This document shows positions 1 to 9,446 of a stretch of 64,000 bases of DNA, in pieces (the stretch's first letter is position 1; each line of letters begins with the position of its first letter). Source of the DNA: Xaviernesmea oryzae (GTDB taxonomy: Bacteria > Pseudomonadota > Alphaproteobacteria > Rhizobiales > Rhizobiaceae); assembly GCF_900177415.1 (NCBI RefSeq), contig NZ_FXAF01000002.1, positions 558,001-622,000 of the forward strand, in the 5' to 3' direction. The notes below the pieces were generated by a model. The model was not told the DNA's origin, did no database searches, and worked only from the letters and a program-made list of their open reading frames with translations. The translations under genes and the position numbers were made by a program.

Positions 1-1
1 T

Positions 2-46
2 CGGCTGATCGGTCTGCTGATGGATGGTTTGAGGGCGAAGAAATAG
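2..46 (+). CDS. C-terminal end of a possible TetR-family regulator (partial)
   Basis: The frame beginning at base 2 reads RLIGLLMDGLRAKK and then stops at TAG (44-46). This amphipathic tail resembles the last helix of TetR/AcrR regulators, which often end in a leucine-rich segment followed by basic residues. Only 14 codons are visible, so the call is a guess from style. A second frame is open from base 1 to 192, but its translation is not convincing. Confidence 0.3.
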   Translation, partial: RLIGLLMDGLRAKK

Positions 47-440
47 CGCCTCGAAATGGCCTATCGGGCCATCCTCGGCGCTCCTGTCGATGGCCAGATT
101 TCGCATCGTCCTTGAACGGAAAATCAATCAATCCGCATTGGCAGGTATCCTGTTACTCCGCCCTCGGGTTTCATCGGATTATCCTTGTAAAATAACCGGA
201 TAGCAGAACAAAAATCTGGGATTTTTCCACCCGAAAACGGTCAAAAATCGTTTTACATTGTCAAAATTCAATCTGTCGTTAAAGAGTTTGACCTAGGCTC
301 CGGACCATGGCGCCGTCGCCGTCCGGCATGGCGCGGAACCGGTATGAGGCCGGTTCTCTTCCCCACACTGCCAGATATCAGATCTGCGCGTGAAAACGCG
401 ATGCCTCTCCTCGAGGCTTCCTCATGTCGGAGCCGAACTC
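47..440. promoter_or_regulatory. AT-rich intergenic region upstream of the chemoreceptor gene
   Basis: No gene is supported here. The stretch from about 185 to 290 is clearly richer in A and T than its surroundings. It carries a perfect inverted repeat, AAAAATC-TGG-GATTTTT, at 210-226, and AAAACG/CGTTTT arms nearby. These could be an operator or a weak terminator for the preceding gene, and the promoter of the chemoreceptor probably lies here. I could not assign -35/-10 boxes with confidence. Confidence 0.4.
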
Positions 441-2390
441 ATGTCCTGTCTCTCCATCCGCAGCTCGCTGATCGCCGTCTTCGGCGCGATAGCAGCGCTC
501 ACCGCCGTTCTTTCCTGGGCGGCCATTTCCTCGCTCTCCCATGTCGCCGGCAATCTCGATACGATTTCCAACAATTCCCTTCGGAGCGTCCAAGCCTCCA
601 AGAACATCGAGACGGCCATCCTCGGCATGACGATCGCCTACATGAGCCATCTCACGACGACGTCGGACTTCGGCATGGAAGCTGCGGAAAAGCTGATCAC
701 CGAGCAGTCGGCAGCTCTGAAGTCCGCCCTCGACACCTACAAGCCGATGATTTCCGGCGACGACGAAAAGCAGCTCGTCGATCAGATCGCAACCGGCGTC
801 GACAAATACGTGGCGGGCGGCGAAAAGATGCTGGGCTTCTCCCGCAAGGCTTCCGATGCCCGCGCCCGCGTCGAAATGGAGAAGATGCGCATCGCGATCC
901 AGCCGGTCATGGAGGCCGTGACAGAGCTCGTCAAGGGGAACGCCGACGAGGCGGTCGTCGAAACCGCCAAGGCGGAGGCGACCTATGCCAGTGCGCTGAC
1001 CACGATGTATGCGATCCTTGGCGTCGTGTTCGTCCTGATCGCCGGCGCGGCCGTCTACGTCCTGACCGGCATCGCCCGCCCGATCCAGCGCATCACAGCC
1101 TCGATGAGCAATCTTGCCGCGGGCGACACGGCGACGGGAATTCCCTTCGCGGGCCGCAAGGACGAAGTCGGCGCCATGGCCGGCGCCGTCGAGGTCTTCC
1201 GCCAGGCCGCGATCTCCAACCGGCAGCTTCAGGAAGAGGCCGAAGAGGCCCGCGCCCGTGCCGAAGCCGACCGCATCCGCCTGCAGGAGGAAGCCGAAGC
1301 CGCCGCTCAGGCCCGCCTTCAGGAGGCCACGTCAGGCCTCGCCGCCGGTCTGCGCCGCCTCGCCTCCGGCGATCTCGCGTTCCAGCTCACCGAACCCTTC
1401 GCTCCGGATTTCGAGGCGCTGCGCGAAGACCTGAACTCCGCCGTCGCTCGCCTCAGCAGCGCCCTTTCGGAAGTCGCCTCCTCGGCCCAGTCGATCGACA
1501 GCGGCTCGCGCGAAGTAAGCCAGAGCGCCGACGACCTTTCGAAGCGCACGGAGCAGCAGGCCGCCTCGCTCGAGGAGACCGCCGCCGCTCTCGACGAGAT
1601 CACCGCCAACGTCTCGAACTCTTCCAAGCGCGCCGACGAGGCAAAGGCGATCGCGCGGGAGGCGAATGCCAGCGCGGCCCAGTCGGGCAGCGTCGTGGCG
1701 AACGCCGTCGACGCGATGCAGCGCATCGAACAGTCGTCCAGCCAGATCTCCAACATCATCGGCGTGATCGACGAGATCGCCTTCCAGACCAACCTGCTGG
1801 CGCTCAACGCCGGCGTCGAGGCAGCCCGCGCCGGCGAAGCCGGCAAGGGTTTCGCGGTCGTCGCCCAGGAAGTCCGCGAACTCGCCCAGCGCTCGGCCAA
1901 CGCCGCCAAGGAGATCAAGGACCTCATCCGCAATTCCGGCGCCGAGGTCCAAAACGGCGTGAAGCTGGTCCGCGAGACGGGCGACGCGCTGAAGACGATC
2001 GAAGCGCATGTCGTCACCATCAACGAGCACATCAGCGCGATCGCGACCGCCGCCCGCGAACAGTCGGTGGGCCTCGCGGAAGTCAACTCGGCCGTCAACC
2101 AGATGGACCAGGTGACTCAGCAGAACGCCGCGATGGTGGAGGAAACCAACGCCGCCGGCGCCAATCTCGCTTCGGAAAGTTCCAAGCTGCGCGATCTCAT
2201 CGGCCGTTTCAAGCTCGCCGAAACCGCAGCCAACCGTGCAGGCGCGTCGCGCATCCAGGGGCCGGTTGCGGCGGCCCACAATGCCGCCCCGCAGGAATCG
2301 CCGGCCCGCCGGCTCGCACAGCGGGTGACGAAGTCGTTCGGCGGCACCGCGGCGGCGGCAACCGCCGAAGCCCAGTGGACCGAATTCTGA
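441..2390 (+). CDS. methyl-accepting chemotaxis protein
   Basis: This is a membrane chemoreceptor of 649 residues that would signal to CheA/CheW. A first membrane helix (about residues 7-29) is followed by a helical periplasmic ligand domain of the four-helix-bundle type, which includes the segment [19 protein letters not shown] second membrane helix (about 190-210) leads into a HAMP domain and a long coiled-coil signalling domain. The hairpin tip is recognisable by [20 protein letters not shown] and the following [16 protein letters not shown]. The ATG at 441 was chosen because GGAG lies 9 bases upstream and the signal-anchor helix starts directly after it. A GTG at 390 would add 17 residues without a ribosome site. 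The ligand is unknown. Confidence 0.93.
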   Translation: MSCLSIRSSLIAVFGAIAALTAVLSWAAISSLSHVAGNLDTISNNSLRSVQASKNIETAILGMTIAYMSHLTTTSDFGMEAAEKLITEQSAALKSALDTYKPMISGDDEKQLVDQIATGVDKYVAGGEKMLGFSRKASDARARVEMEKMRIAIQPVMEAVTELVKGNADEAVVETAKAEATYASALTTMYAILGVVFVLIAGAAVYVLTGIARPIQRITASMSNLAAGDTATGIPFAGRKDEVGAMAGAVEVFRQAAISNRQLQEEAEEARARAEADRIRLQEEAEAAAQARLQEATSGLAAGLRRLASGDLAFQLTEPFAPDFEALREDLNSAVARLSSALSEVASSAQSIDSGSREVSQSADDLSKRTEQQAASLEETAAALDEITANVSNSSKRADEAKAIAREANASAAQSGSVVANAVDAMQRIEQSSSQISNIIGVIDEIAFQTNLLALNAGVEAARAGEAGKGFAVVAQEVRELAQRSANAAKEIKDLIRNSGAEVQNGVKLVRETGDALKTIEAHVVTINEHISAIATAAREQSVGLAEVNSAVNQMDQVTQQNAAMVEETNAAGANLASESSKLRDLIGRFKLAETAANRAGASRIQGPVAAAHNAAPQESPARRLAQRVTKSFGGTAAAATAEAQWTEF

Positions 2391-2398
2391 TCCGCTGA

Positions 2399-3223
2399 TC
2401 AGCTTTCAGCCTTGGACGGCCCGGCTCCTGCCATCCGGCGCAGAAGCCGGGCCGTTTCGTCGTTGGCGGGGAAGAAGGATTCGACCGCGAGTTCCGAGAG
2501 CGTCACGTCGACGGGCGTCCCGAACACGGTGATCGTCGAGATGAAGGACAGAAGCCCCGCCTCCGTCCGCAACTCCATCGGCACGGCGATGCCGGCATAG
2601 TCCCGGCCTGCGGATTTAGGCGCTGCTTCCGGCGCAGGATAACCGGACAGCTCCTCCAGAAGCTCTTCGAGCACCCGATCGCCGGTCGCCACGATCTGCT
2701 GGTGCAGCCGCTCCAGCAGATGGTTTCGCCATTCGAAAAGATTGGCGATCTGCGGCGCCAGCCCCTGCGGGTGGAGGCTGAGGCGCAGCACGTTGACCTG
2801 TCCTTCCAGCAAGGTTCTGTCGGCTACACCTTTGAGCAATGGCGCGACCGCCGCATTCGCCGCAACGAGGGTCCAGTGCCGGTCGACGGCGAGGGCCGGA
2901 AAAGGCTCATGGCCCTTCAGCACCATGTCAATCGCCTGCCGCGCCGGCGCGAGCGCCGGATCGTCGAGCCTGCGCTCCGCAAAGACCGGCGCAAAACCCG
3001 CGGCGATCAGCATCGGATTGCGTTCGCGAAGCGGCACGTCGAGCCGCTCCGCCAGGTGCAGCAGCATTTCCCGGCTCGGAGCCGACCGCCCGCTCTCGAT
3101 GAAGCTCAGATGGCGCTGCGAGATATCGGCCTCCAGGGCCAGGTCGAGCTGGCTCATGCGCCGGCGGCGGCGCCAGTCGCGCAGGAAATCGCCGAGAGGG
3201 CGGGCGGTCGCGGCGGTCGTCAT
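2399..3223 (-). CDS. XRE-family transcriptional regulator with MmyB-like ligand domain
   Basis: This 274-residue DNA-binding protein has a helix-turn-helix at residues 12-70, with the segment RRMSQLDLALEADISQRHLS and then FIESGRSAPS, the typical recognition part of XRE proteins. The remaining 190 residues match the MmyB-type C-terminal domain, which carries LAVDRHWTLVAANAA and ends in ELAVESFFPANDET. Some members of this family are proposed to sense lipid-like ligands. The start at 3223 overlaps the stop of the upstream gene by four bases (ATGA), so the two are translationally coupled. The chemoreceptor gene converges on it with only 8 bases between the stops. Confidence 0.9.
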   Translation of the reverse strand: MTTAATARPLGDFLRDWRRRRRMSQLDLALEADISQRHLSFIESGRSAPSREMLLHLAERLDVPLRERNPMLIAAGFAPVFAERRLDDPALAPARQAIDMVLKGHEPFPALAVDRHWTLVAANAAVAPLLKGVADRTLLEGQVNVLRLSLHPQGLAPQIANLFEWRNHLLERLHQQIVATGDRVLEELLEELSGYPAPEAAPKSAGRDYAGIAVPMELRTEAGLLSFISTITVFGTPVDVTLSELAVESFFPANDETARLLRRMAGAGPSKAES

Positions 3224-3585
3224 GCAGCGGCCGGAACCTGGTCGAGGAAACCGTGCACCGTCTTCAGCCGGCCGTTTTCGAGCCTGGCGAAATCCGTGCC
3301 CCTGATGATCGGCTCGCCGCCTTCCGGTCCGAGACCCCAGGAAAAGCGCAGGTTGTCGCCATAGCCGTCGGCTTCGCCTATCAGCGCGAAGCGGAAGCCC
3401 GGAAAACGGGTCTGCACGCCCTCGACCAGGCAATCGATCCAATCATGGCCCTTGCCATGCATCAGCGGATCGACATAGACGCCATCCTCCGTCCAGGCAT
3501 CGGCGATCATCGCCCGGCGGCGAGCGGCATCCGTCTCGTTCCAGATGGCGAGATAACGTTCGGCATGGGTGTTCGCGTCGGTCAT
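3220..3585 (-). CDS. SnoaL-like / nuclear transport factor 2 fold protein
   Basis: A 121-residue single-domain protein with the NTF2-like cone fold. Its pattern is AERYLAIWNETDAARR, then DGVYVDPLMHGKG, then VQTRFPGFRF and FARLENGRLKTVHGFLDQ, as in SnoaL-like proteins. Such proteins range from isomerases and hydrolases to ligand-binding partners, so no reaction can be assigned. A good ribosome site (AAAGGAG) precedes the ATG. It is co-transcribed with and coupled to the downstream XRE regulator, which suggests that the pair shares a signal or stress response. Confidence 0.8.
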   Translation of the reverse strand: MTDANTHAERYLAIWNETDAARRRAMIADAWTEDGVYVDPLMHGKGHDWIDCLVEGVQTRFPGFRFALIGEADGYGDNLRFSWGLGPEGGEPIIRGTDFARLENGRLKTVHGFLDQVPAAA

Positions 3586-3676
3586 GTCTTTTCTCCTTTG
3601 GTCGTCCCGTTCGTTTCAAGGACAGGGCGATCATGCGGGAGGAGCTGCACCGTCTCAATTACGCGGCAGGTAATAA

Positions 3677-4288
3677 CTATCGCTCGGAAAGCGCAAGCCG
3701 GGCACCAAGCAATACGAACGCGCCGGCAAAGGTGCGCCGCATCCAGACGAGGATACCGGGCCGGGAGACGACGTGGCTGCGGATCGATGCGGCGAAGAGC
3801 CCATAGGTGACAAAGACGCCGAAGGTCATCAGCATGAAGACGAGGCTGAGCTCCGCCATGCGGGTAACCGGGAACGCTTCGCTTTCGGGAACGAATTGCG
3901 GCAGGAAGGCGAAGAAGAAGATTGAAAGCTTCGGGTTGAGCACGTTGGCAAGAATGGAAGAGACGATCATCTGCCGTGCCGATTTCGGCGTATCCTTGGT
4001 CTCGATGGTCAGTGCGCCCTTCTCCTTCAGGACCTGCCAAGCCATGAAAAGCAGATAGGCGACACCAAGATATTTGATCACCTGGAAGGCGAGCGCGCTG
4101 GCATGCAGCACGGCCGCAAGGCCGGAGATCGCGGCAACCATGTGCGGAACGATGCCGAGCGTGCAGCCGAAGGCGGCAATGATGCTCGCCCGCGCTCCGC
4201 GCGACAGACCCGCGGCAAGCGTGATCAGAACGCCGGTGCCCGGCGAAGCGACAACGATCAAGGAGGTAATCAGGAATTCGGGACTCAT
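3677..4288 (-). CDS. LysE/RhtB-family amino acid exporter
   Basis: A 203-residue integral membrane protein with five or six hydrophobic helices. The N-terminus contains the family hallmark SPGTGVLITLAAGLSRGARA at about residues 15-34, close to the consensus PGP.....G...G...G. Members export amino acids such as lysine, threonine or homoserine lactone-type compounds through the inner membrane. The substrate cannot be read from sequence. AAAGGACAG precedes the ATG. It is separated by 91 bases from the SnoaL-like gene on the same strand and may form the first gene of that unit. Confidence 0.9.
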   Translation of the reverse strand: MSPEFLITSLIVVASPGTGVLITLAAGLSRGARASIIAAFGCTLGIVPHMVAAISGLAAVLHASALAFQVIKYLGVAYLLFMAWQVLKEKGALTIETKDTPKSARQMIVSSILANVLNPKLSIFFFAFLPQFVPESEAFPVTRMAELSLVFMLMTFGVFVTYGLFAASIRSHVVSRPGILVWMRRTFAGAFVLLGARLALSER

Positions 4289-4455
4289 GGACTGTCCTTT
4301 CGAAAGGTTCGGCTATCGCCGAAACCCCAACGTACCGATCCTCGAACGAAAAGACAGACCCGGAACAGTCCGCCATGACGGCATGCACAAGATGACATCC
4401 AGCCGGCCGCCGGATGGCGGAATGGTTTGCAGGCGTTTGCCGGGATGGACCGGTA
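4289..4455. other. intergenic stretch with short palindromes
   Basis: This 167-base gap lies between the LysE gene and the end of the importer operon. It holds a GGTTCGGC-TATC-GCCGAAACC-like hairpin near 4303-4323 and a CATCC/GGATG stem near 4396-4416 that may act as the operon's terminator. No coding potential is seen. Confidence 0.4.
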
Positions 4456-5238
4456 TCAGAAACGATGGATGCGCAGACCCAGCACCTTTTCCGAAATGAC
4501 CACCACCGCCAGCGTCAGCACGATCGAGCAGGTCGAGACGGCTGCCGCCTCCGGCGTGAAATTGGTGCGCAGATAGTCGAAGAGCTGGATCGGCAGCGTC
4601 GATGTTCCGACATTCTTCAGCATGAAGGAGATGGTGAAGATGTCGAAGGAAATGATGAAGGCGAAGAGGCAGCCGCCGATGACGCCCGGCTTGATGAGCG
4701 GCAGCATGATCCGCCGGAAGCGGGTGAAGCGGCCCGCGCCAAGGCTTTGCGCGGCCATGCTCCAGGACGGATCGTAGCTTTCCATCGAGGCGGAGACGTT
4801 GATGAAGACGAAGGGCAGCGTGATCAGCACGTGTCCCACGATCATGCCGACCATGGTCTGGGTCCCGATCCCGACCGAATAGACGAAGAAGAGCAGCGCG
4901 ATCGCCGTCAGCACTTCCGGCAAGAGCAGCGGCGCCAGCATGGCGATCCGCACCGTCTCCTTGAGCCTGCCCGAATACTGGACGTAGAACATCGCCGCCA
5001 TCGTGCCGATGACGCCCGAGATCACCATGGTGATCGCCGCGATCCACAATGAGGTGCGGATCGCCCGCATGAACACCTCGTTGTTGAAGAAGACCACGTA
5101 CCAGCGGAACGAAAAGCCCTGCGGCGGGAAGGTGAGGAAGGCGCCGGCATTGAAGGAGGCGACAACGACGACCAGGATCGGCGCCAGCAGGAAAGCGTAG
5201 ATGACGAGGCAATAGGCGGTGAAGAATGGCTTCGACAT
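4456..5238 (-). CDS. ABC transporter permease (PotC-like)
   Basis: A 260-residue inner-membrane permease of the polyamine/iron/opine importer class. Six hydrophobic segments are visible, the first directly at the N-terminus (FTAYCLVIYAFLLAPILVVV). The cytoplasmic EAA loop that contacts the ATPase is AAQSLGAGRFTRFRRIMLPL, at about residues 163-182. It is the last gene of a minus-strand operon (oxygenase, binding protein, ATPase, PotB-like permease, this gene) and lies 6 bases after the preceding permease. The substrate is inferred only from the family, which covers putrescine, spermidine, opines and other organic cations. Confidence 0.92.
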   Translation of the reverse strand: MSKPFFTAYCLVIYAFLLAPILVVVVASFNAGAFLTFPPQGFSFRWYVVFFNNEVFMRAIRTSLWIAAITMVISGVIGTMAAMFYVQYSGRLKETVRIAMLAPLLLPEVLTAIALLFFVYSVGIGTQTMVGMIVGHVLITLPFVFINVSASMESYDPSWSMAAQSLGAGRFTRFRRIMLPLIKPGVIGGCLFAFIISFDIFTISFMLKNVGTSTLPIQLFDYLRTNFTPEAAAVSTCSIVLTLAVVVISEKVLGLRIHRF

Positions 5239-5244
5239 GGTTCC

Positions 5245-6105
5245 TCAGGCCTTCCATTTCATGCGGGTCAGCCGCCCGAACAGCACGACGACGATCGCGC
5301 CGGTGACCGACAGCATCAGCGCGAGCGCCGAGCCGAACGGCCACTGGAACGTGTCGATCAAGGCGTCGACCACGGTGACCGCCATGGTCTTCACCCGCAT
5401 GCCGCCGATCAGCGACGGCGTCACATAGGCGCTGAGCGACAGCACGAAGACGAGGATGCAGCCCGCCTGGATGCCCGGCAGCGACAAGGGCAGCGTGATG
5501 CGGCGAAAGGCCGTGATTCGGGAAGCCCCGAGCGAACGCGCTGCCGCCTCCAGCGACGGATCGATGCCCTGGATGGCGCTCATGATCGGCAGGATCATGA
5601 AGGGCAGGAAGACATGCACCAGGGCGATGACGATGCCGAGCGCATTGTACATCAGCGGCAGCGGTCCATCGACGATGCCCCAGCTCGTCAATGTGCGGTT
5701 GATGATGCCGTTGTTGCCGAGCAGGATCGTCCAGCCGTAGCTGCGGATGACGATGCCGACGAGGAGCGGCGAAAGCACGAGGCCGTAACCCAAAGCCCGA
5801 AATGCCGAGGTGCCGCGCGCGAGCTGCCAGGCGACGGGATAGCCGAGAACCAGGCAGGCGAAGGTGGTCACGAAGCCGATCCACAGCGTGTTGACGACCT
5901 GGCCGATATAGAAGCCGTCGGCGAAGAACTTGCCGTAGTTGGCGAAGGTGAAGCCCGGCGCATAGGGCGTGCCCTGCCCCGGGATGCGGAAGCTCATCAC
6001 CACGATATTGAGATAGGGCAGCACCAGGAAGACGCCGAGCAGGATCGCGGCGGGCGCGATCAGCAGCAGCGGTCCGAAACCCTTCTTTGCGGGAACGGCA
6101 TTCAT
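5245..6105 (-). CDS. ABC transporter permease (PotB-like)
   Basis: A 286-residue partner permease of the same importer. The N-terminus has a hydrophobic helix (LLLIAPAAILLGVFLVLPYL), and the EAA loop is AARSLGASRITAFRRITLPL, at about residues 195-214. It overlaps the stop of the ATPase gene by four bases (6102-6105), so the two are translationally coupled. Together with the PotC-like protein it forms the heterodimeric channel. Confidence 0.92.
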   Translation of the reverse strand: MNAVPAKKGFGPLLLIAPAAILLGVFLVLPYLNIVVMSFRIPGQGTPYAPGFTFANYGKFFADGFYIGQVVNTLWIGFVTTFACLVLGYPVAWQLARGTSAFRALGYGLVLSPLLVGIVIRSYGWTILLGNNGIINRTLTSWGIVDGPLPLMYNALGIVIALVHVFLPFMILPIMSAIQGIDPSLEAAARSLGASRITAFRRITLPLSLPGIQAGCILVFVLSLSAYVTPSLIGGMRVKTMAVTVVDALIDTFQWPFGSALALMLSVTGAIVVVLFGRLTRMKWKA

Positions 6106-7157
6106 GCGCCGATCCCGGTCACTGGGCCGAGCGGCCAGAAGCGGTCGGCCGGCGCATGCACCAGCACCTCGTCGCCATCGGCGAAGCGCGTGCGCGGAAA
6201 GGCCTGGACATTGACGGCCGCACCGTTCGCAAGCTCCAGCCGGTAGTCCACGAGGCTTCCGGAATAATAGCTGGAAAGCACCCTGGCCGGCACGCCGGCC
6301 GCACCGGACCCGACCGGCAGAAGCTCGACCGCTTCCGGCCTGAGCGCCAGCATCAGTTCGGCGCCTTCGGCGTAGTCGCCGGAAACCGGCACGTCGCCGA
6401 AGGCGGTCGAGACGACCCGGTTTCCCACCCTGCCGCGGATGATGTTGACCTGGCCGACGAACTCGGCGACTTCCAAATTGGCAGGCCGTTCGTAGATGTC
6501 GGACGGTGTGCCGATCTGCGCGATACGGCCGCCGAACATCACGACGACACGGTCCGACATCGTCATTGCCTCCGCCTGGTCATGGGTGACGTAGACGGTG
6601 GTGATGCCGACGCGGCGCTGCAGGTCGCGGATGAAGACGCGCATTTCCTCGCGCAGCTTGGCGTCGAGATTGGCGAGCGGCTCGTCGAGCAGCAGGATCT
6701 TCGGCTCGATGACGAGCGCGCGGGCGAGCGCCACGCGCTGCTGCTGGCCGCCGGAAAGCTGGCGCGGATAGCGCTCCGCGTAGCCGGCGAGCTGCACCAT
6801 GTCCAAGACCTTGGCGATGCGCTCGCGGATCTCGGATTTCGGCACCTTGCGCATCTCCAGCCCGAAGGCGAGGTTCTTCTCCACCGTCATATGCGGGAAG
6901 AGCGCATAGTTCTGGAAGACCATGCCGATATCGCGCTTTTCGACCGGCACATGCACCACGTCGCGGCCGTCGAAGCGGATCGCTCCTTCCGTCGCGTCCT
7001 CGAAACCGGCGATCATCTTCAGCGTCGTCGTCTTGCCGCAGCCGGACGGGCCGAGCAGCGAGATGAACTCGCCCTCGGCTATTTTTATCGAAATGCCGTT
7101 GACCGCGGGGCCTTGCCCGTAGTCCTTGGTCAGCTTTTCGATGCTAACCTCTGTCAT
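6102..7157 (-). CDS. ABC transporter ATP-binding protein (PotA-like)
   Basis: A 351-residue ATPase of the importer. The Walker A motif is GPSGCGKTT (about residues 36-44), the signature is LSGGQQQRVALARAL, Walker B is ILLLDEPLANLD, and the H-loop follows in VYVTHDQAEAM. A C-terminal TOBE-type domain (from about 275) is typical for PotA/FbpC-class ATPases. The gene lies 83 bases downstream of the binding-protein gene and is coupled to the next permease. Confidence 0.95.
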   Translation of the reverse strand: MTEVSIEKLTKDYGQGPAVNGISIKIAEGEFISLLGPSGCGKTTTLKMIAGFEDATEGAIRFDGRDVVHVPVEKRDIGMVFQNYALFPHMTVEKNLAFGLEMRKVPKSEIRERIAKVLDMVQLAGYAERYPRQLSGGQQQRVALARALVIEPKILLLDEPLANLDAKLREEMRVFIRDLQRRVGITTVYVTHDQAEAMTMSDRVVVMFGGRIAQIGTPSDIYERPANLEVAEFVGQVNIIRGRVGNRVVSTAFGDVPVSGDYAEGAELMLALRPEAVELLPVGSGAAGVPARVLSSYYSGSLVDYRLELANGAAVNVQAFPRTRFADGDEVLVHAPADRFWPLGPVTGIGA

Positions 7158-7240
7158 GAAATTCCACTTTCAAATTCCGTCCCGAAAAAGCCGATCATGG
7201 CATGCCCGCAAAGGCAAGCCATGATCGCAGCGGGGGAAAA

Positions 7241-8278
7241 TCACCTGACCGTCTTCGCCCAGCGTTCGGAAAGTTCGCCCTGCTTTTCGTTGACGAAGTT
7301 CCAGTCCCAGGTGAGGATCTTGTCCATGTCCGCCCCGGAGACCGGCACATCGGCCTTGAGGTCGTCCGGCACGGCGACCTTGGCATTGGTGGGCGAGATG
7401 AAGAACTCCTTCATCATCATCGCCTGCACCTCCGGCGACAGAAGGAAGTTGGCGTATTGATAGGCCAGTTCCTTTTCGGGGGCGTTGGCGAGGATGTTGA
7501 TCGTCTGGTCGAACATGATCATGCCTTCTTCCGGGATGATGCAGTCGACCGGCAGGCCCTGGCGGCGCAGGCGCGCGATCTCGCCGAAATCGAACGGAGC
7601 GACGACGATCTCGCCCGAGGCAAGGCCGGTGGAAAGATTGAAATCGACCTGGATGACCGAGCCGAGCTTTTCAAGCGCGGCGAAGCCGGCATCGACGTCG
7701 TACTGGTCCTTGCCGAAGATCTTCGAGAAGAGCAGCAGCTCCATCTTGCCGGCGCTGTTGGCGAAATTGTAGAGGCCGATCTTGCCCTTGAATTCCGGGT
7801 TCTCCCACAGATCCTTCCAGCTCTTCGGCTTGGTCTTCACGAGATCGGTGCGGTAGCCGATGCCGATCGGAGAGACGGCGGCGATCGCCCCCCAGCCGTC
7901 GGTCTTCTTGGCGAGCGGATAGAGATCGGCATAGTTCGGCAGCTTGGAAAGGTCGAGCTTCTCGAAAAAGCCTTCCTTGCGCAGGCCGGAGGCGAAGACC
8001 TCGTTGGTCATCACGATCGAATAGGGCGGCTTGGCGACGCCCGCGGCGCGCAGGTTGGCGCCGAAGACGCGGCCGTTGCCGACATCGAGCGTGACGGCCG
8101 CGCCGCTCTGCCTGGTGAATTCCGGCGCGACGGTCGAGCGCCAGTATTGTTCCCAGACGCCACCGAGCGTCGGCACGACCAGCGTCTTCTGCTGCGCCCG
8201 GGCAGGCAGGCCCATGAGGCCGGCCGCCGCGAGAGCACCCATTCCGGCAAGTGTCTGCCGCCTTGTCAAATCCATCAT
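7241..8278 (-). CDS. extracellular solute-binding protein, spermidine/putrescine-type (Tat-exported)
   Basis: A periplasmic binding protein of 345 residues that would capture the substrate of the PotABC-like importer. The N-terminus MMDLTRRQTLAGMGALAAAG is a twin-arginine signal peptide, and cleavage after ARA is likely. The mature part starts LVVPTLGGVWEQYWRSTVAP, the style of the PotD/F family. The start was set at 8278 (or 8275) because AAGGGGAA lies just upstream. An open frame extends further, but it would place 22 non-signal residues before the twin arginine. The gene sits between the oxygenase gene and the ATPase gene in one operon. Confidence 0.9.
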   Translation of the reverse strand: MMDLTRRQTLAGMGALAAAGLMGLPARAQQKTLVVPTLGGVWEQYWRSTVAPEFTRQSGAAVTLDVGNGRVFGANLRAAGVAKPPYSIVMTNEVFASGLRKEGFFEKLDLSKLPNYADLYPLAKKTDGWGAIAAVSPIGIGYRTDLVKTKPKSWKDLWENPEFKGKIGLYNFANSAGKMELLLFSKIFGKDQYDVDAGFAALEKLGSVIQVDFNLSTGLASGEIVVAPFDFGEIARLRRQGLPVDCIIPEEGMIMFDQTINILANAPEKELAYQYANFLLSPEVQAMMMKEFFISPTNAKVAVPDDLKADVPVSGADMDKILTWDWNFVNEKQGELSERWAKTVR

Positions 8279-8359
8279 GTGCAGTTCCCCTTGTTGCGAT
8301 CTTTTCATGATCCGGTGTGCCGGCGGTTTTCCGCTTCTGGGCACGCGTTTGGTCGGTCG

Positions 8360-9334
8360 TCAGCCTTTCGAAAAAGCCTGCTTCGTCTTCAGGTCGATAT
8401 ATTCGCCATAGGTGATCGGCTCGTATTTCGCACCGCCTTTGACGAAAGGCGGCAGGCACTCGATCACCGTCTCCTTCGACGGGTTGAGGAAGAAGGGGAT
8501 CGACTGGCGGCGCGCCGTGCCCTTGAAGCCGCTCGGCGGATTGGCGACGCGATGCGGTGTCGAGACCCATTCGTCATTGGTCCAGCGCATGAAGGCGTCG
8601 GCGATGTTGATGACATAGGCGCCCTCGATCGAGGGCGCATCGAGCCACTCGCCGTTGCGGTTCCGCACCTGCAGCCCGCCGGGAGAGGCTTCCGAACGCA
8701 GGATGGTCATGAAGCCGTAATCGGTATGGACGCCGGCCCGCAGCTGCCCCGGCAGCGGCGATTCTTCCTGTTCGGGATAGTTGATGACGCGCAGCGCCGA
8801 GAGATGGCTCTCGAAAGACGGTTCGAAATAGTCCTGGTCGAGGCCGATCGCCTGGCAGAAGATGCGGCGCATGTGCTTCGACAGCACTTCCATTTCCCTG
8901 AAATAGTCCCGGAACGCCTGCTCCAGCCCCTCGGGCCGGCCCGGCCAGGCGTCGCCCGGCAGGTTCTTGCCGAAGTTCAGGCTTTCCTTGTAGTCGCCCG
9001 GTGTCTTCAGGCCGAGCGTGGCGGCCAGCGCCTCCTCGGCGATCGGCGAGAAGGCGACGCCGCCCGTGACACCTGTGCCGCGGCCGATCGTCTTCTTCCA
9101 TTCCTGTGGTTCGTCGAAGAAGGCGCGGGCGAGATTGTAGAGGCGGGACGTAATCTCCGGCGAAACGCCATGGCCGGTGACGAGGAAGAAGCCCGTATCA
9201 CGGCAGGCGGTTTCGATCGCCTTTACCACGGCGGAAGCGCCCGCCTCGTTCCGAATGAAGGGGCCGACGTCGATGACCGGGATGCCGGGCACCGATCCGC
9301 TTGTCGATACGGGATTGGCAGTCGAAACCGTCAT
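8360..9334 (-). CDS. isopenicillin N synthase-family Fe(II)-dependent oxygenase
   Basis: A 324-residue member of the non-heme iron dioxygenase superfamily. It has the N-terminal DIOX_N part (IPVIDVGPFIRNEAGASA) and the double-stranded beta-helix core. The iron ligands are visible as HTDYGFMTIL (H and D) and STPHRVANPP (H), with a distal RQSIPFFLNP that would bind the co-substrate carboxylate. Such enzymes hydroxylate or desaturate small molecules using oxygen and usually 2-oxoglutarate. It is the first gene of the importer operon, so it probably acts on the imported compound. The ATG at 9334 has GGAGG upstream. Confidence 0.88.
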   Translation of the reverse strand: MTVSTANPVSTSGSVPGIPVIDVGPFIRNEAGASAVVKAIETACRDTGFFLVTGHGVSPEITSRLYNLARAFFDEPQEWKKTIGRGTGVTGGVAFSPIAEEALAATLGLKTPGDYKESLNFGKNLPGDAWPGRPEGLEQAFRDYFREMEVLSKHMRRIFCQAIGLDQDYFEPSFESHLSALRVINYPEQEESPLPGQLRAGVHTDYGFMTILRSEASPGGLQVRNRNGEWLDAPSIEGAYVINIADAFMRWTNDEWVSTPHRVANPPSGFKGTARRQSIPFFLNPSKETVIECLPPFVKGGAKYEPITYGEYIDLKTKQAFSKG

Positions 9335-9349
9335 GGCATGCCTCCATTC

Positions 9350-9385
9350 ACATCTGACAAACAGATGTTGACAAAAACATCTGTT
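9350..9385. promoter_or_regulatory. tandem operator half-sites between the oxygenase/importer operon and psuK
   Basis: Three alternating half-sites of one motif lie in the divergent region. ACATCTG-ACAAA-CAGATGT (9350-9368) and AACAGATGTT-GACAAA-AACATCTGTT (9360-9385) are both perfect inverted repeats sharing the middle half-site. A TTGACA box at 9368-9373, with a CATATC-like box 18 bases downstream, would be a plus-strand promoter for psuK buried in the operator. This is the arrangement expected for a repressor that controls both directions. Confidence 0.7.
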
Positions 9386-9446
9386 GTTGTCCATATCAAA
9401 AATAACGAAGTTTTAAGGCGTGTCGCGCCGGGAAGAACAACTCACG

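Noticed and set aside
1..192. Open frame from the first base to TAA at about 190
   Set aside because: It has 63 codons without a start, the translation resembles no family, and it reaches into the AT-rich promoter-like stretch. The frame beginning at base 2 gives a better C-terminal helix.
344..2398. A 684-codon open frame on the plus strand overlapping the chemoreceptor
   Set aside because: It is in a different frame from the chemoreceptor, and its product is an Arg/Pro/Gly-rich sequence without domains. The chemoreceptor frame has all expected motifs.
4313..5884. A 523-codon minus-strand frame across the two permease genes
   Set aside because: It overlaps both PotB- and PotC-like genes in another frame, and its Arg/His/Asp-rich product has no membrane segments or family motifs.
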